Source: ENR-C20 sp942493145
Lineage (GTDB): Bacteria; Bacillota; Clostridia; Acetivibrionales; DTU013
Assembly (NCBI GenBank): GCA_942493145.1
Contig: OW818679.1
Span: 558,001 to 622,000, forward strand
Length of the DNA stretch: 64,000 bases
Direction of reading: 5' to 3'
Shown: positions 8,819 to 17,075 of the stretch, piece after piece
How the letters are laid out: every line of letters starts with the position of its first letter
Numbering within the stretch: the stretch's first letter is position 1
Translations under genes and position numbers: made by a program
The notes under the pieces: generated by a model
What the model saw: the letters and a program-made list of their open reading frames with translations, nothing else
Databases searched by the model: none
What the model was told of the DNA's origin: nothing

Positions 8819-9136
8819 ATGGGAGAACTTAATTACGAAGACCTCAAAAATGAATTAAAGGCAGAAATCAAAGCAGAATTAAAAGCAGAAATCAAAGCAG
8901 AATTTGAGGCTGAGCAGGATGTTGAGGTAGAAGAAGAAGAGTATCATAACCAAAGACAAATAAATAAGCAATTTAATTATAACATTCTAACACAAAAACA
9001 GTATCAGGGGCAAAAATCCGATAATGAAGTAGACGCTGAAAATGAAGCGGAAGCTAAAGCAGAAAATAAAGCGAAAATTTATAATGAAGCCGAAGCAAAT
9101 GCAAAAGTAATAGCAGAAAATGAAAAAAAAAAATAA
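8819..9136 (+). CDS. Small Lys/Ala/Glu-repeat protein, predicted coiled coil
   Basis: This 105-residue protein is preceded by an excellent ribosome site (AAAGGAGATC, 7 bases before ATG). The N-terminal third is a repeat of ELKAEIKA units, giving an amphipathic charged helix. The middle (about 42-75) is Gln/Asn-rich, and the C-terminus returns to EAEAKAENKAK-type repeats ending in KKK. There is no membrane segment, signal or cysteine. I do not recognise a family. Its low complexity and the neighbouring carboxypeptidase-regulatory-like protein suggest a structural (spore or surface) role, but that is a guess. The clear ribosome site and distinct composition argue for a real gene. Confidence 0.65.
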   Translation: MGELNYEDLKNELKAEIKAELKAEIKAEFEAEQDVEVEEEEYHNQRQINKQFNYNILTQKQYQGQKSDNEVDAENEAEAKAENKAKIYNEAEANAKVIAENEKKK

Positions 9137-9161
9137 ATACTTTTAGCCTGAAGATTGATAT

Positions 9162-9186
9162 ATAGTGGGGTTCTTACCTCACTATT
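9162..9186. other. Intergenic hairpin between the two small genes
   Basis: Inverted repeat ATAGTGGGG...CCTCACTAT with a 6-base loop, 26 bases after the stop of the Lys/Ala/Glu-repeat gene. There is no T-tract, so it is a weak terminator at best. It could be an RNA-stability hairpin. Confidence 0.45.
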
Positions 9187-9248
9187 ACATAGGTGAAGTA
9201 TAATAAGAATAAATCTGTAAAGATGCAATATTAAATGGAGATAGTATA

Positions 9249-9755
9249 ATGGTATTAAAAGATGAGCTGCCTGATGAAAAGGCGCAAAATATAAAAAAAG
9301 ACAAGAAAAGTCTGCAGAAAGATAGCATTCAATATAATAAACAAGATCTGGATCAGGAGCAAAAGGTCGACTTAAACCCGGTACAATTAAATAATCAGAA
9401 TATTGATATTCATGTGATCAATGATATAAATAAATACTGTGGGAAAATAACCGGCACAACATATCTTGAATTGAATAAAGAAATAGTAATGAATGCTACA
9501 ATACAATTATTTTTTGGTAATGAAAGAAAACTTCCGGTATATCAGACGAATTCAGATAATAATGGCAACTTCAATATAGAGGATATTCCTCCAGGCTACT
9601 ATACTTTATTTGCTGAATGTGGAGCAAATCTAAACTACCGATCACATTATATCAAGATTCTTCCAGGTCAGACTGAGCATCAATCCATACTTCTTAAAGG
9701 GGTCAAAAATCCGGTTTTTATTACTGATATATCTTTCGATATTTCTGAAAAATAG
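9249..9755 (+). CDS. Small protein with carboxypeptidase-regulatory-like (CnaB-like) beta-sandwich
   Basis: This 168-residue protein has a polar, Lys/Gln/Asp-rich N-terminal 50 residues. From about residue 58 a single carboxypeptidase-regulatory-like or CnaB-type domain follows: KITGTTYLELNKEIVMNATIQLF, then GNFNIEDIPPGYYTLFAECG and ILPGQTEHQSILL. The D/N-GNFNIEDIPPGYY turn is diagnostic of this fold. There is no signal peptide and no sortase motif. GGAGATAGTATA precedes the ATG. It follows the coiled-coil gene and may work with it. Similar signal-less domains occur in clostridial spore-surface proteins, but a spore role is not shown here. Confidence 0.72.
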   Translation: MVLKDELPDEKAQNIKKDKKSLQKDSIQYNKQDLDQEQKVDLNPVQLNNQNIDIHVINDINKYCGKITGTTYLELNKEIVMNATIQLFFGNERKLPVYQTNSDNNGNFNIEDIPPGYYTLFAECGANLNYRSHYIKILPGQTEHQSILLKGVKNPVFITDISFDISEK

Positions 9756-9878
9756 CATTAGCGTGGGAATTATAACATGTTGTTTGCTTATTGTTCGAAT
9801 AGACAATGATAATATTGAACGTACATATTGACATTTTGTAGATGGAGTTGACAATTTAAACGATTTTGGGGACTTCTA

Positions 9879-9907
9879 TTGACATGTCAGGCTCAGCATG
9901 CTAAATT
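9879..9907 (+). promoter_or_regulatory. Sigma-A-type promoter for the T-box leader
   Basis: A perfect -35 TTGACA (9879-9884) is followed by a 17-base spacer and TAAATT as -10 (9902-9907). It is correctly placed upstream of the T-box leader. Confidence 0.65.
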
Positions 9908-9935
9908 AGTTTCAAATTCTAATAAAACAAACAAA

Positions 9936-10210
9936 TGCAATGATAGGAAATAAGTAGGAATGCAAAGGCCCTTCAGAGAGTTGCCGGCTGGTGAAAGGCA
10001 AACGGGATAAGCATACTGAATACATTCCAGGAGCAGTGCACTGAAAAGGAAACCGAGTAGGCTGCAACGGAGTCATTCGTTAATATGATAAGGTGTGTGT
10101 GAATTATATAATTTGCAATACCTGATAAGTATGCATGCTGTAAGGCTGCATTGAATTAAGGTGGTACCGCGGAGAATACCCGTCCTTTTACAGAGGAGGG
10201 GTTTTTTATT
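9936..10210 (+). ncRNA. T-box leader RNA (tRNA-sensing riboswitch), specifier probably UAC/Tyr
   Basis: All hallmark elements are present. The apical Stem I segment CAGAGAG...GGTGAAAGGC lies at 9974-9999. The universal T-box AAGGTGGTACCGCGG is at 10158-10172. It is followed by a terminator (CCCGTCCT / AGGAGGGG then TTTTTTATT, 10179-10210). In Stem I, GGAATG (9957-9962) pairs with CATTCC (10023-10028). This places GAA-TAC-A on the 3-prime side of the specifier loop, so I read the specifier as TAC at 10021-10023 (Tyr). The antiterminator bulge TGGT fits an A-discriminator tRNA such as tRNA-Tyr. The leader would allow transcription of the acyl-CoA ligase gene when uncharged tRNA accumulates. T-box identity is certain; the codon is inferred by eye. 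Confidence 0.93.
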
Positions 10211-10267
10211 TGGCTTTTCCCTGGTGTGTCAAGAGAGCCTGAGGAGGCAGAGAAAGGATATTGAAAT

Positions 10268-11902
10268 ATGATAATTGCTGATTTTCTTGAAAGAAATGCA
10301 AAGCTTTACCCTTCAGAGGTTAGCCTGGTTGAAATCAATCCGGCCAATCAGCCTCATCATGGGGTCACATGGCGTGAATACAACCTGATTGAGACAAGTT
10401 CATCCGATAAATACCGCCGGGAGATATCATGGAAGGAATTTGATATAAAAGCGAACCGGTTTGCAAACCTTTTACTCACCCGCGGAATCAGGAAGGGTGA
10501 CAAAGTTGCAATCCTGCTTATGAACTGTCTCGAATGGCTGCCAATTTATTTCGGTATATTGAAAACCGGGGCTATTGCCGTACCGATGAATTACCGTTAT
10601 ACTGCAGAGGAAATAAAATACTGCATGAAACTGGCAGAGGCGAATACTCTGGTTTTCGGGCCCGAATTCATAGGACGCGTGGAGCAGGAGTTTGATCATC
10701 TCCATGGAGTTAAAACATTTTTCTTTGTCGGGGAAGATCTGCCTACCTTTGCCGACAGCTATGACAAGCTGGTATCATATTGCTCCTCCACCGCACCAGC
10801 GGTTGAACTGATGGATGACGATGATGCGGCTATATATTTCTCGTCCGGTACTACAGGATTTCCTAAAGCCATCCTGCATTCACACCGGGCGCTGGTTTCT
10901 TCCTGTATGACGGAACAGAGCCATCATTCCCAGACACATGAAGATGTATTTTTATGTATACCGCCGCTATATCACACCGGCGCAAAAATGCACTGGTTTG
11001 GAAGCCTGCTGTCCGGCAGCAAAGCTGTAATTCTGCGAGGTGTAAAACCTGAGTGGGTTCTACAGGCAATATCGGAAGAAAAAGTTACCATTGTTTGGCT
11101 GCTTGTGCCGTGGGCTCAGGATATTCTGGATGCGATCGATAGCGGTGATATGCGGTTAGAAAACTACCGACTCAACCAGTGGAGACTGATGCACATAGGT
11201 GCACAGCCTGTACCACCCAGCCTGATCCGCAAGTGGAAGAAAATATTCCCAAACCATCAGTATGATACAAATTATGGTCTCAGCGAATCAATCGGTCCCG
11301 GTTGTGTCCATCTTGGGGTGGAAAACATACACAAGGTTGGCGCTATCGGTAAAGCGGGACACCTTTGGGAAGCCGCTATTGTTAATGAGAACGGCGGGCC
11401 TGTTGCCCAAGGGGATGTAGGTGAACTGATTGTCAAAGGTCCAGGTGTGATGAAGTGCTACTATAATAATCCGGAAGCGACCGCGGAAATACTCAAGGAC
11501 GGTTGGCTCTATACCGGGGATGTGGCCCGTATGGACGATGACGGCTTCATTTACCTGGTTGACCGCAAGAAGGATGTTGTCATTACTGGTGGCGAGAATT
11601 TGTACCCGGTACAGATTGAAGACTTTCTACGAGCTAATGAAGCCATTAAGGACGTAGCTGTCATCGGTCTTCCAGATGACCGGCTTGGTGAAATCGCAGC
11701 AGCTATCATCGAATTGAAGGAAGGTGTTGTTTGTTCAGAAGCAGATATTATGGATTTCTGCATAGATATGCCCCGCTATAAACGGCCACATAAAATTATT
11801 TTCGCAAAGGTACCAAGAAATCCAACCGGAAAAATTGAGAAGCCGCGCCTTCGTGAAATTTATTGCGGCAAGCGTTTGGTGGAAGCTCAGACTACAAATT
11901 AA
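10268..11902 (+). CDS. AMP-dependent acyl-CoA synthetase/ligase (class I adenylate-forming)
   Basis: This 544-residue enzyme activates a carboxylic acid through an acyl-adenylate to the CoA thioester. Motifs: P-loop YFSSGTTGFPKAILHSH (about 197-213), YGLSE (A5 region), GWLYTGDVARMDDDGFIYLVDRKKDVVITGGENLYP (A7-A8 hinge), split here only by naming: GWLYTGD then DRKKD and GGENLYP. The catalytic lysine is in NPTGKIEKPRLRE near the C-terminus. AAAGGA lies 9 bases before the ATG. It is the first gene under the T-box leader, which is unusual because T-boxes normally control aminoacyl-tRNA synthetase, amino-acid biosynthesis or amino-acid transport genes. If the specifier is Tyr, an aromatic acid derived from tyrosine is a plausible substrate, but a medium or long fatty acid cannot be excluded. 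Confidence 0.9.
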   Translation: MIIADFLERNAKLYPSEVSLVEINPANQPHHGVTWREYNLIETSSSDKYRREISWKEFDIKANRFANLLLTRGIRKGDKVAILLMNCLEWLPIYFGILKTGAIAVPMNYRYTAEEIKYCMKLAEANTLVFGPEFIGRVEQEFDHLHGVKTFFFVGEDLPTFADSYDKLVSYCSSTAPAVELMDDDDAAIYFSSGTTGFPKAILHSHRALVSSCMTEQSHHSQTHEDVFLCIPPLYHTGAKMHWFGSLLSGSKAVILRGVKPEWVLQAISEEKVTIVWLLVPWAQDILDAIDSGDMRLENYRLNQWRLMHIGAQPVPPSLIRKWKKIFPNHQYDTNYGLSESIGPGCVHLGVENIHKVGAIGKAGHLWEAAIVNENGGPVAQGDVGELIVKGPGVMKCYYNNPEATAEILKDGWLYTGDVARMDDDGFIYLVDRKKDVVITGGENLYPVQIEDFLRANEAIKDVAVIGLPDDRLGEIAAAIIELKEGVVCSEADIMDFCIDMPRYKRPHKIIFAKVPRNPTGKIEKPRLREIYCGKRLVEAQTTN

Positions 11903-11983
11903 CCAATATAATATTTACATTTGCCACTATCAGAAATAGAATGGTGTTTAATAGAATACCTGTATGTAATGAGGAGACCAACA

Positions 11984-12808
11984 ATGATAGTTAAAATCCT
12001 TGTAGAAAACACATCAATTTCTGACGAATTTAAAGGTGAACACGGTCTGTGCTTGTACATCGAGACATTGAAACATAAGATTTTGTTTGATACGGGTGCT
12101 GGTAGTCTGTTTGCGGAAAACGCCGAAAAGATGGGTGTCGACCTTTCAGCGGTAGATCTGACAGTAATCTCACATGGTCATCATGATCATGGCGGGGGGC
12201 TTGCAACCTTTTTAGAGATGAATACCAAAGCCATGATATATATTACGGAGAAGGCATTTGCAGGCCACTATCATAAAAATCCGGATGGAGAAATGCATTA
12301 TATCGGCTTGGCCCAAAATTTACAGCAAAATAATCGTCTGGTTTTGACAGGTGAAAATCTCATTATTGATGATGAGCTTGAATTATTTGCAAATGTAAAA
12401 GGTGACCTTATGAATCCATCAGGAAACAAGGACCTTTGGGCGGAACAAGCCAATTCGTTCGTCCCGGACGGTTTTTCACATGAGCAGAACCTGATTATTA
12501 AAGAGAATGAAAAAACACTTCTGGTCTGTGGATGCGCTCACAGAGGAATAGTTAATATTATTGAGCATCTTTCTGCCTTAAAGCAAATTGCGCCTACTCA
12601 TACAATCGGGGGATTTCACCTTTTTAGCCCATCCGCCGGCAAATTTGAAGATCCTGCCATAGTAAGACAAATAGGTGGTTATCTATTGGAAACCGGCTCG
12701 AAATTTTATACTGGTCATTGCACAGGAATGCAACCCTATGAGATCCTGAAAGAAGTTTTGGGCGAAAAAATCCAATACATACCGGCAGGTAGTCAATTAG
12801 TAATATGA
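11984..12808 (+). CDS. MBL-fold metallohydrolase
   Basis: This 274-residue protein has the metallo-beta-lactamase motif SHGHHDHGG (HxHxDH at residues 64-69), a Cys-Gly-Cys-Ala-His segment (VCGCAHRGI) and a late GGFHLF and TGHCTG. This arrangement matches the group often named 7,8-dihydropterin-6-methyl-4-(beta-D-ribofuranosyl)aminobenzene 5-phosphate synthase-like, a label that says little about substrate. The ATG at 11984 follows GAGGAG by 7 bases and is preferred to an in-frame ATG at 11921 without a ribosome site. It lies 81 bases after the ligase with no terminator between, so it probably shares the T-box-controlled transcript. Confidence 0.85.
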   Translation: MIVKILVENTSISDEFKGEHGLCLYIETLKHKILFDTGAGSLFAENAEKMGVDLSAVDLTVISHGHHDHGGGLATFLEMNTKAMIYITEKAFAGHYHKNPDGEMHYIGLAQNLQQNNRLVLTGENLIIDDELELFANVKGDLMNPSGNKDLWAEQANSFVPDGFSHEQNLIIKENEKTLLVCGCAHRGIVNIIEHLSALKQIAPTHTIGGFHLFSPSAGKFEDPAIVRQIGGYLLETGSKFYTGHCTGMQPYEILKEVLGEKIQYIPAGSQLVI

Positions 12809-12927
12809 ATTGCGGCTTTTACCGGGATTCAAACAAGCGATTATGACCTGGTATAGTCTATTGAATTCCTCCGCAAACAGTGTTAAAGTTGTAACCAATA
12901 CATATGGTAAAACGGGGAGGGATTTAA

Positions 12928-14067
12928 TTGCAGTACAGGAAATTTGGCAGCTTGGATTGGAATGCATCTGCGCTAGGGTTCGGGTGTATGCGCCTGCCGA
13001 CGGTTAGCAACCCGGGAGGGCCTGATATCGACGAGAATGAAGCCATAAAAATGATAAGGCATGCTATTGACAATGGGGTAAATTATATAGACACTGCATA
13101 CTTTTATCATGGCGGTAAAAGTGAAATCATCGTAGGGAAAGCGCTACAGGATGGATACAGGGAAAAGGTGAAACTTGCTACCAAGCTCCCCATATTCAAT
13201 GTAAAAGGGCCTGAAGACTACGACAGACTGCTGGGCGAGCAACTGGGCAAACTTAATACGGGTCATATCGATTTTTACCTGTTTCATGGCATCGACAAGG
13301 ACGCATGGTGTAATACAGTACTGAAGTTCGGTTTGTTGGAAAAAGCTGAGGCTGCACGCAAAGACGGCAGAATAAGGCATATCGGATTTTCATTCCATGG
13401 CGCTCATGAAGATTTCATGGAAATAGTCGATGGCTATGACAAATGGGAATTCTGTCAAATACAGTATAATTATATGGATATAGAAAATCAGGCCGGGACG
13501 AAAGGCCTGAAGCATGCTGCATCGAAGGGTATCGCCATAGTAATCATGGAGCCGCTTCTGGGAGGCAAACTTGCAGTTGCACCAAAGGAAGTTGTGGAAA
13601 TTTTCGATGGATCAACTAAAAAACGTACCCCGGTTGAATGGGCACTTCATTGGCTGTGGAGCCAGCCTGAAGTATCTGTTGTACTGAGCGGTATGAGTAG
13701 TATGGACCAGGTAACAGAGAACCTTCTCACAGCAGATGCATCAGTAGCCGGCAAACTGGATGAAGACGACCTGGATATAATCAACAGGGTGCGTGAGGTG
13801 TATAAAAGCAGGGCGGGAATACCATGTACAGCATGCGGATACTGCCAACCTTGTCCGCAAAATGTTGATATTCCGGAAATGTTCAAATTGTATAATGAAG
13901 GCGTGATATATGATAGTTTTGCCACGTCACGCTTTGTTTACAATACGTTTATACCCGAAAAAATCCGGGCCGGACAGTGTATCCAGTGTGCTATATGTGA
14001 AGAGAAATGCCCTCAGGGAATCAAGATAAGTGAATGGATGCCAAAGGTGCACGAAGCACTGAAATAA
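12928..14067 (+). CDS. Aldo/keto reductase with C-terminal 2[4Fe-4S] ferredoxin domain
   Basis: This 379-residue protein starts at TTG 12928, with GGGGAGG 7 bases upstream. The TIM-barrel reductase part shows GFGCMRLP, the catalytic Asp/Tyr stretch DTAYFYHGGKSE, a Lys in ATKLP and the His of YLFHG. The last 80 residues add CTACGYCQPCP and CIQCAICEEKCP, two iron-sulfur motifs typical of the anaerobe-specific AKR subgroup. That subgroup may couple carbonyl reduction to ferredoxin-type electron carriers. It is the third gene after the T-box leader and is followed by a terminator. The substrate is unknown. Confidence 0.9.
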   Translation: MQYRKFGSLDWNASALGFGCMRLPTVSNPGGPDIDENEAIKMIRHAIDNGVNYIDTAYFYHGGKSEIIVGKALQDGYREKVKLATKLPIFNVKGPEDYDRLLGEQLGKLNTGHIDFYLFHGIDKDAWCNTVLKFGLLEKAEAARKDGRIRHIGFSFHGAHEDFMEIVDGYDKWEFCQIQYNYMDIENQAGTKGLKHAASKGIAIVIMEPLLGGKLAVAPKEVVEIFDGSTKKRTPVEWALHWLWSQPEVSVVLSGMSSMDQVTENLLTADASVAGKLDEDDLDIINRVREVYKSRAGIPCTACGYCQPCPQNVDIPEMFKLYNEGVIYDSFATSRFVYNTFIPEKIRAGQCIQCAICEEKCPQGIKISEWMPKVHEALK

Positions 14068-14101
14068 AATTTGGATAATCAGTCGCATTTATAGAACCAC
14101 A

Positions 14102-14152
14102 AAAAGACCTCGCTATATTCAGTCAATTACTGAATATAACGAGGTCTTTTGT
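14102..14152. terminator. Bidirectional terminator between the AKR and rplY genes
   Basis: Long stem AAAGACCTCG(C)TATATTCAGT pairs with ACTGAATATA(A)CGAGGTCTTT. It has T-runs on the plus-strand right side and an A-run on the left side, so it can serve both convergent genes. Confidence 0.9.
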
Positions 14153-14222
14153 TGCCTCATACAGGTTATGTCAGATTGCCATTCAAGTCGGTATATCTAT
14201 TTAACAGTTGTTTAACCAGTAA

Positions 14223-14831
14223 CTATGTGGTCAGGTTTGCTGAAGCAGCCGGTTCAGTAGCAGTGGAACCCTCACGGGGATGCATGATACTGACAAGCAT
14301 TTCATTTGCAGAAGTGACAGCTTCACAGCCTTCAGGCAACGTAATATCTTTCAGCATGAGGGTATCACCAATCTTCAAAGCACTGATATCTACCTCAATG
14401 TGCTCCGGTATGGATGTAGGGATACTCCTGACATGTATTTCATGAGTAGGCTGTGATACGATTCCATTATCGCTGACCCGCTTATCCTGGCCGACGAGTA
14501 CGACAGGAATAGTGAAATCGGTTTTCTTGTCCAGTGAAACGAGTATAAAATCAACATGCTGATAAACACTATCTTTGAGAATGTCACGGTGCAGTTTCTC
14601 GATCATGGCGATATGGGTGCCTGCATCATCGATTTCCAGATTCAGAAGCACATTTAAGCCTGCTGAAGTATTAATGGCCTTTTTAAGATCTACGCTGTCA
14701 ACAGTCAGCGGTAATGAGGAGTTGTCCCGTCCATGTAGTACCCCGGGAACTTTGCCGGATTTTCGTAATATGTTCAAGTAGCCTTTGCTGCTGAGATTCC
14801 TTTTTTGAGCCGAAATTTTTATACGATTCAA
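14223..14831 (-). CDS. rplY: 50S ribosomal protein L25 (Ctc form)
   Basis: This 202-residue protein has the L25 N-terminal 5S-rRNA-binding domain (AQKRNLSSKGYLNILRKSGKVPGVLHG) and the C-terminal TL5/CTC beta domain (VGQDKRVSDNGIVSQ, then EHIEVDISALKIGDTLMLKDI). It ends in an Ala/Thr/Glu tail. The long two-domain form is the one called Ctc in Bacillus. It starts at TTG, with GAAAGGTGA 8 bases upstream. It binds 5S rRNA in the large ribosomal subunit. It appears to be monocistronic. Confidence 0.93.
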   Translation of the reverse strand: MNRIKISAQKRNLSSKGYLNILRKSGKVPGVLHGRDNSSLPLTVDSVDLKKAINTSAGLNVLLNLEIDDAGTHIAMIEKLHRDILKDSVYQHVDFILVSLDKKTDFTIPVVLVGQDKRVSDNGIVSQPTHEIHVRSIPTSIPEHIEVDISALKIGDTLMLKDITLPEGCEAVTSANEMLVSIMHPREGSTATEPAASANLTT

Positions 14832-14901
14832 AATAATTCACCTTTCTTTTCTCTGCGAGGCAACATCTTATTATATACTATTTTGCCCATATAGTAATCT
14901 T

Positions 14902-16047
14902 CTATTTATTTTTGCTGAACACTTTGCGAATAAATGGTATCTTTAAATGAATTGCGCTTTCAGGACATAATTCCTGACAGCAATAACAACGGATACATCG
15001 ATCGTATTTATAACCTGGAGGGTTTTTCCTGTTTCCATCATGCCAATCAACTGCTTTGGGGGTTACGGGACACATATTAACGCAAACACCGCATTTTACA
15101 CACTTTTCGGAGATAATGTATGGTTTGGAAACAAGGATATTCTTGAGTGCTGACATGCTGCCACTGGGCTTAAAGGGTTTTACAGGTTTTCTATCGACGT
15201 TGAAGTCCTTGGCAATAAAGCTCTCTATAGGATCGCCGACTATTTCAATCTCATTTTCAAGGTAGGTTCCAGCACCCATTTCCATCCCAACCTTGTTGGT
15301 CAGGACCAGCTCAGGATTCAGATTCATAATTCTGCATACTGTTGCATCCAACGCAATGGGATCCTCTGAAAGCAGAATCACATTCATCTTTTTGGGAGTG
15401 CCGCCACGAGGGCCATTGCCTTCCATGGCCATTATTCCATCCATGATATACAGTTTCGGATGAATAAAGGCATTCAAATCAATCAGCATTCTGGCAAAGT
15501 CTAAAGCGCTGGGGGTTTTTACATGAAATTCTCCTTTTAATGCTCCGGGTATGCAGCCGAATTGGTTTTTTACAGCGCCGGTTACTCTTTGAAATGCATG
15601 GGTTTTCATTTTAGGCAGACTGATGACGAAATCACTATCAAGTACACCGTTTGCTATGGTGAATTTCTTATTCTGAATACCTTCTTTAAATAAGATATCT
15701 TTCCCGGAATGGAAATCAGCCAGGGGTATATTTAACTCTGTAGCTATGGCGGCGACGCCTGTTCTTATGGACGCAGAATCGGGACTTTGAAACGACGGGG
15801 AGTCACCATAGGAAACCAATGCGCCGGCACCTATAAATATCTCTGCTACAGCCTTGAAAATCGAGGGGTGTGTGGTAACACATTTTTCAGGGGGATCAGC
15901 AGTAAGCCAATTGGGTTTAAGGAGGATTTTATCATTCTGAGATGCGAAACAAGAAGGCCCACCAAGCAGGCTAATCCCTCTCTCAACAGCTTTTTTTACT
16001 TTATCGTAATCATAGCTCTCACAATGGATTAATACAACTTTAGGCAT
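14902..16047 (-). CDS. DUF362 protein with C-terminal 2[4Fe-4S] ferredoxin domain
   Basis: This 381-residue protein begins at the ATG whose complement ends at 16047, preceded by AAAGGATG; an in-frame ATG nine bases earlier lies too close to that site. The N-terminal 300 residues are DUF362 (LLKPNWLTADPPEKCVTTHP, then GDSPSFQ and LPKMKTH). The C-terminus has CVKCGVCVNMCP and CIRCYCCQELCP, binding two [4Fe-4S] clusters. DUF362-ferredoxin proteins are widespread in anaerobes and presumed redox proteins without a settled substrate. It is cytoplasmic, with no signal or membrane segment, and probably monocistronic. Confidence 0.88.
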   Translation of the reverse strand: MPKVVLIHCESYDYDKVKKAVERGISLLGGPSCFASQNDKILLKPNWLTADPPEKCVTTHPSIFKAVAEIFIGAGALVSYGDSPSFQSPDSASIRTGVAAIATELNIPLADFHSGKDILFKEGIQNKKFTIANGVLDSDFVISLPKMKTHAFQRVTGAVKNQFGCIPGALKGEFHVKTPSALDFARMLIDLNAFIHPKLYIMDGIMAMEGNGPRGGTPKKMNVILLSEDPIALDATVCRIMNLNPELVLTNKVGMEMGAGTYLENEIEIVGDPIESFIAKDFNVDRKPVKPFKPSGSMSALKNILVSKPYIISEKCVKCGVCVNMCPVTPKAVDWHDGNRKNPPGYKYDRCIRCYCCQELCPESAIHLKIPFIRKVFSKNK

Positions 16048-16267
16048 ACAAATCATCCTTTGATTACTAAATTAGGTTATATTGTTATCACTCTATCATT
16101 TCTAATACCTACTTTCAAGATAACTACTATTAAGATTATTGCTATGATATTAATCAATACTAATATTGACAGTAATAATATGTCCTTTCTTTTTTTAGCA
16201 GAATATGAAATAATCATGGCTATGAAATTACTATATAAACATTATGCTGTTAAGGAAAGTGTGATAT

Positions 16268-16966
16268 ATGCTGATACCATCGAATCTTGTAAATGAACAG
16301 TTTGATGATCGTTATTTTGATGTGGTTAATGCGTTGGATGAAGCGCAACAGATCTATTTCAGGAATAATAATTTAATTGAGCGGATTACTATGGGGATTG
16401 AATCAGGAACCCATTTAATAATTGGTGAAACAGGCTTTGGTGCTGGGCGCGTAGTAGTTGCTCTTATGGAATTTATAGAGAAAAGCGGTTTGAAAAATAT
16501 ATCAATAGAATACAATTCAGTTGAATTGTATCCCATGAGCCCTGATAGAATGCTTGATATCCTGGACGGATTTAAAGATCGGGCAGGGGAGGAGATCGAT
16601 ACGCTTGTGGAAGCATATCGAAGTATTGATATCACCGTGGCAGGCTGGCATTCAATGTTGATAAAGCAATCATTTGGAACAATTGAGCTGAATCTTTGGA
16701 TAGGGGAAGCACTTGAAATGGTTGAAGCTTTGGAAAAATCCTGCGATGTCTGGTTTCTTGATGGCCACAGTCCCAAAAAGAATCCTTCTATATGGCGACC
16801 CGAGTTACTTATGGAAATTGGGGAAAAGACAAAAACCGGAGGCACCTGTGCCACTTTTACTGTATCAGGTGCTGTAAAAAGTGCACTTGCGGCAGCTGGT
16901 TTTACACTTAAGAAGTTCCCTGGGTGTGGCGGAAAAAAACACGTACTGCAAGGAATAAAATGTTGA
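16268..16966 (+). CDS. mnmD: MnmD-type tRNA (5-methylaminomethyl-2-thiouridine) methyltransferase
   Basis: This 232-residue protein corresponds to the stand-alone methyltransferase half of MnmC (PF05430). It shows the SAM-binding segment IGETGFGAGRVV (52-63), acidic EYNSVELYPMS, the hallmark DVWFLDGHSPKKNPSIW, and the C-terminal GGTCATFTVSGAVKSALAAAGF..GCGGKKH. The family converts nm5s2U to mnm5s2U at the tRNA wobble position using SAM. No FAD oxidase half is fused, as is usual in Firmicutes. AAGGA lies 11 bases before the ATG. An ORF overlapping its first 29 bases upstream is not considered real. Confidence 0.85.
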   Translation: MLIPSNLVNEQFDDRYFDVVNALDEAQQIYFRNNNLIERITMGIESGTHLIIGETGFGAGRVVVALMEFIEKSGLKNISIEYNSVELYPMSPDRMLDILDGFKDRAGEEIDTLVEAYRSIDITVAGWHSMLIKQSFGTIELNLWIGEALEMVEALEKSCDVWFLDGHSPKKNPSIWRPELLMEIGEKTKTGGTCATFTVSGAVKSALAAAGFTLKKFPGCGGKKHVLQGIKC

Positions 16967-17075
16967 TTTAAGTTTATTTGAGAATTTGATTTTTCTTGAT
17001 AATTCCTATAAACTATGGATAAATATATCATCAGAGTTATTAATTCAGGACGGTACGGAGAAAGTAGGTAAACGG

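Noticed and set aside
16060..16296. 78-codon plus-strand frame upstream of the MnmD gene
   Set aside because: Ile/Thr-rich composition typical of AT-rich intergenic DNA, no good ribosome site, and overlap with the well-supported MnmD start.
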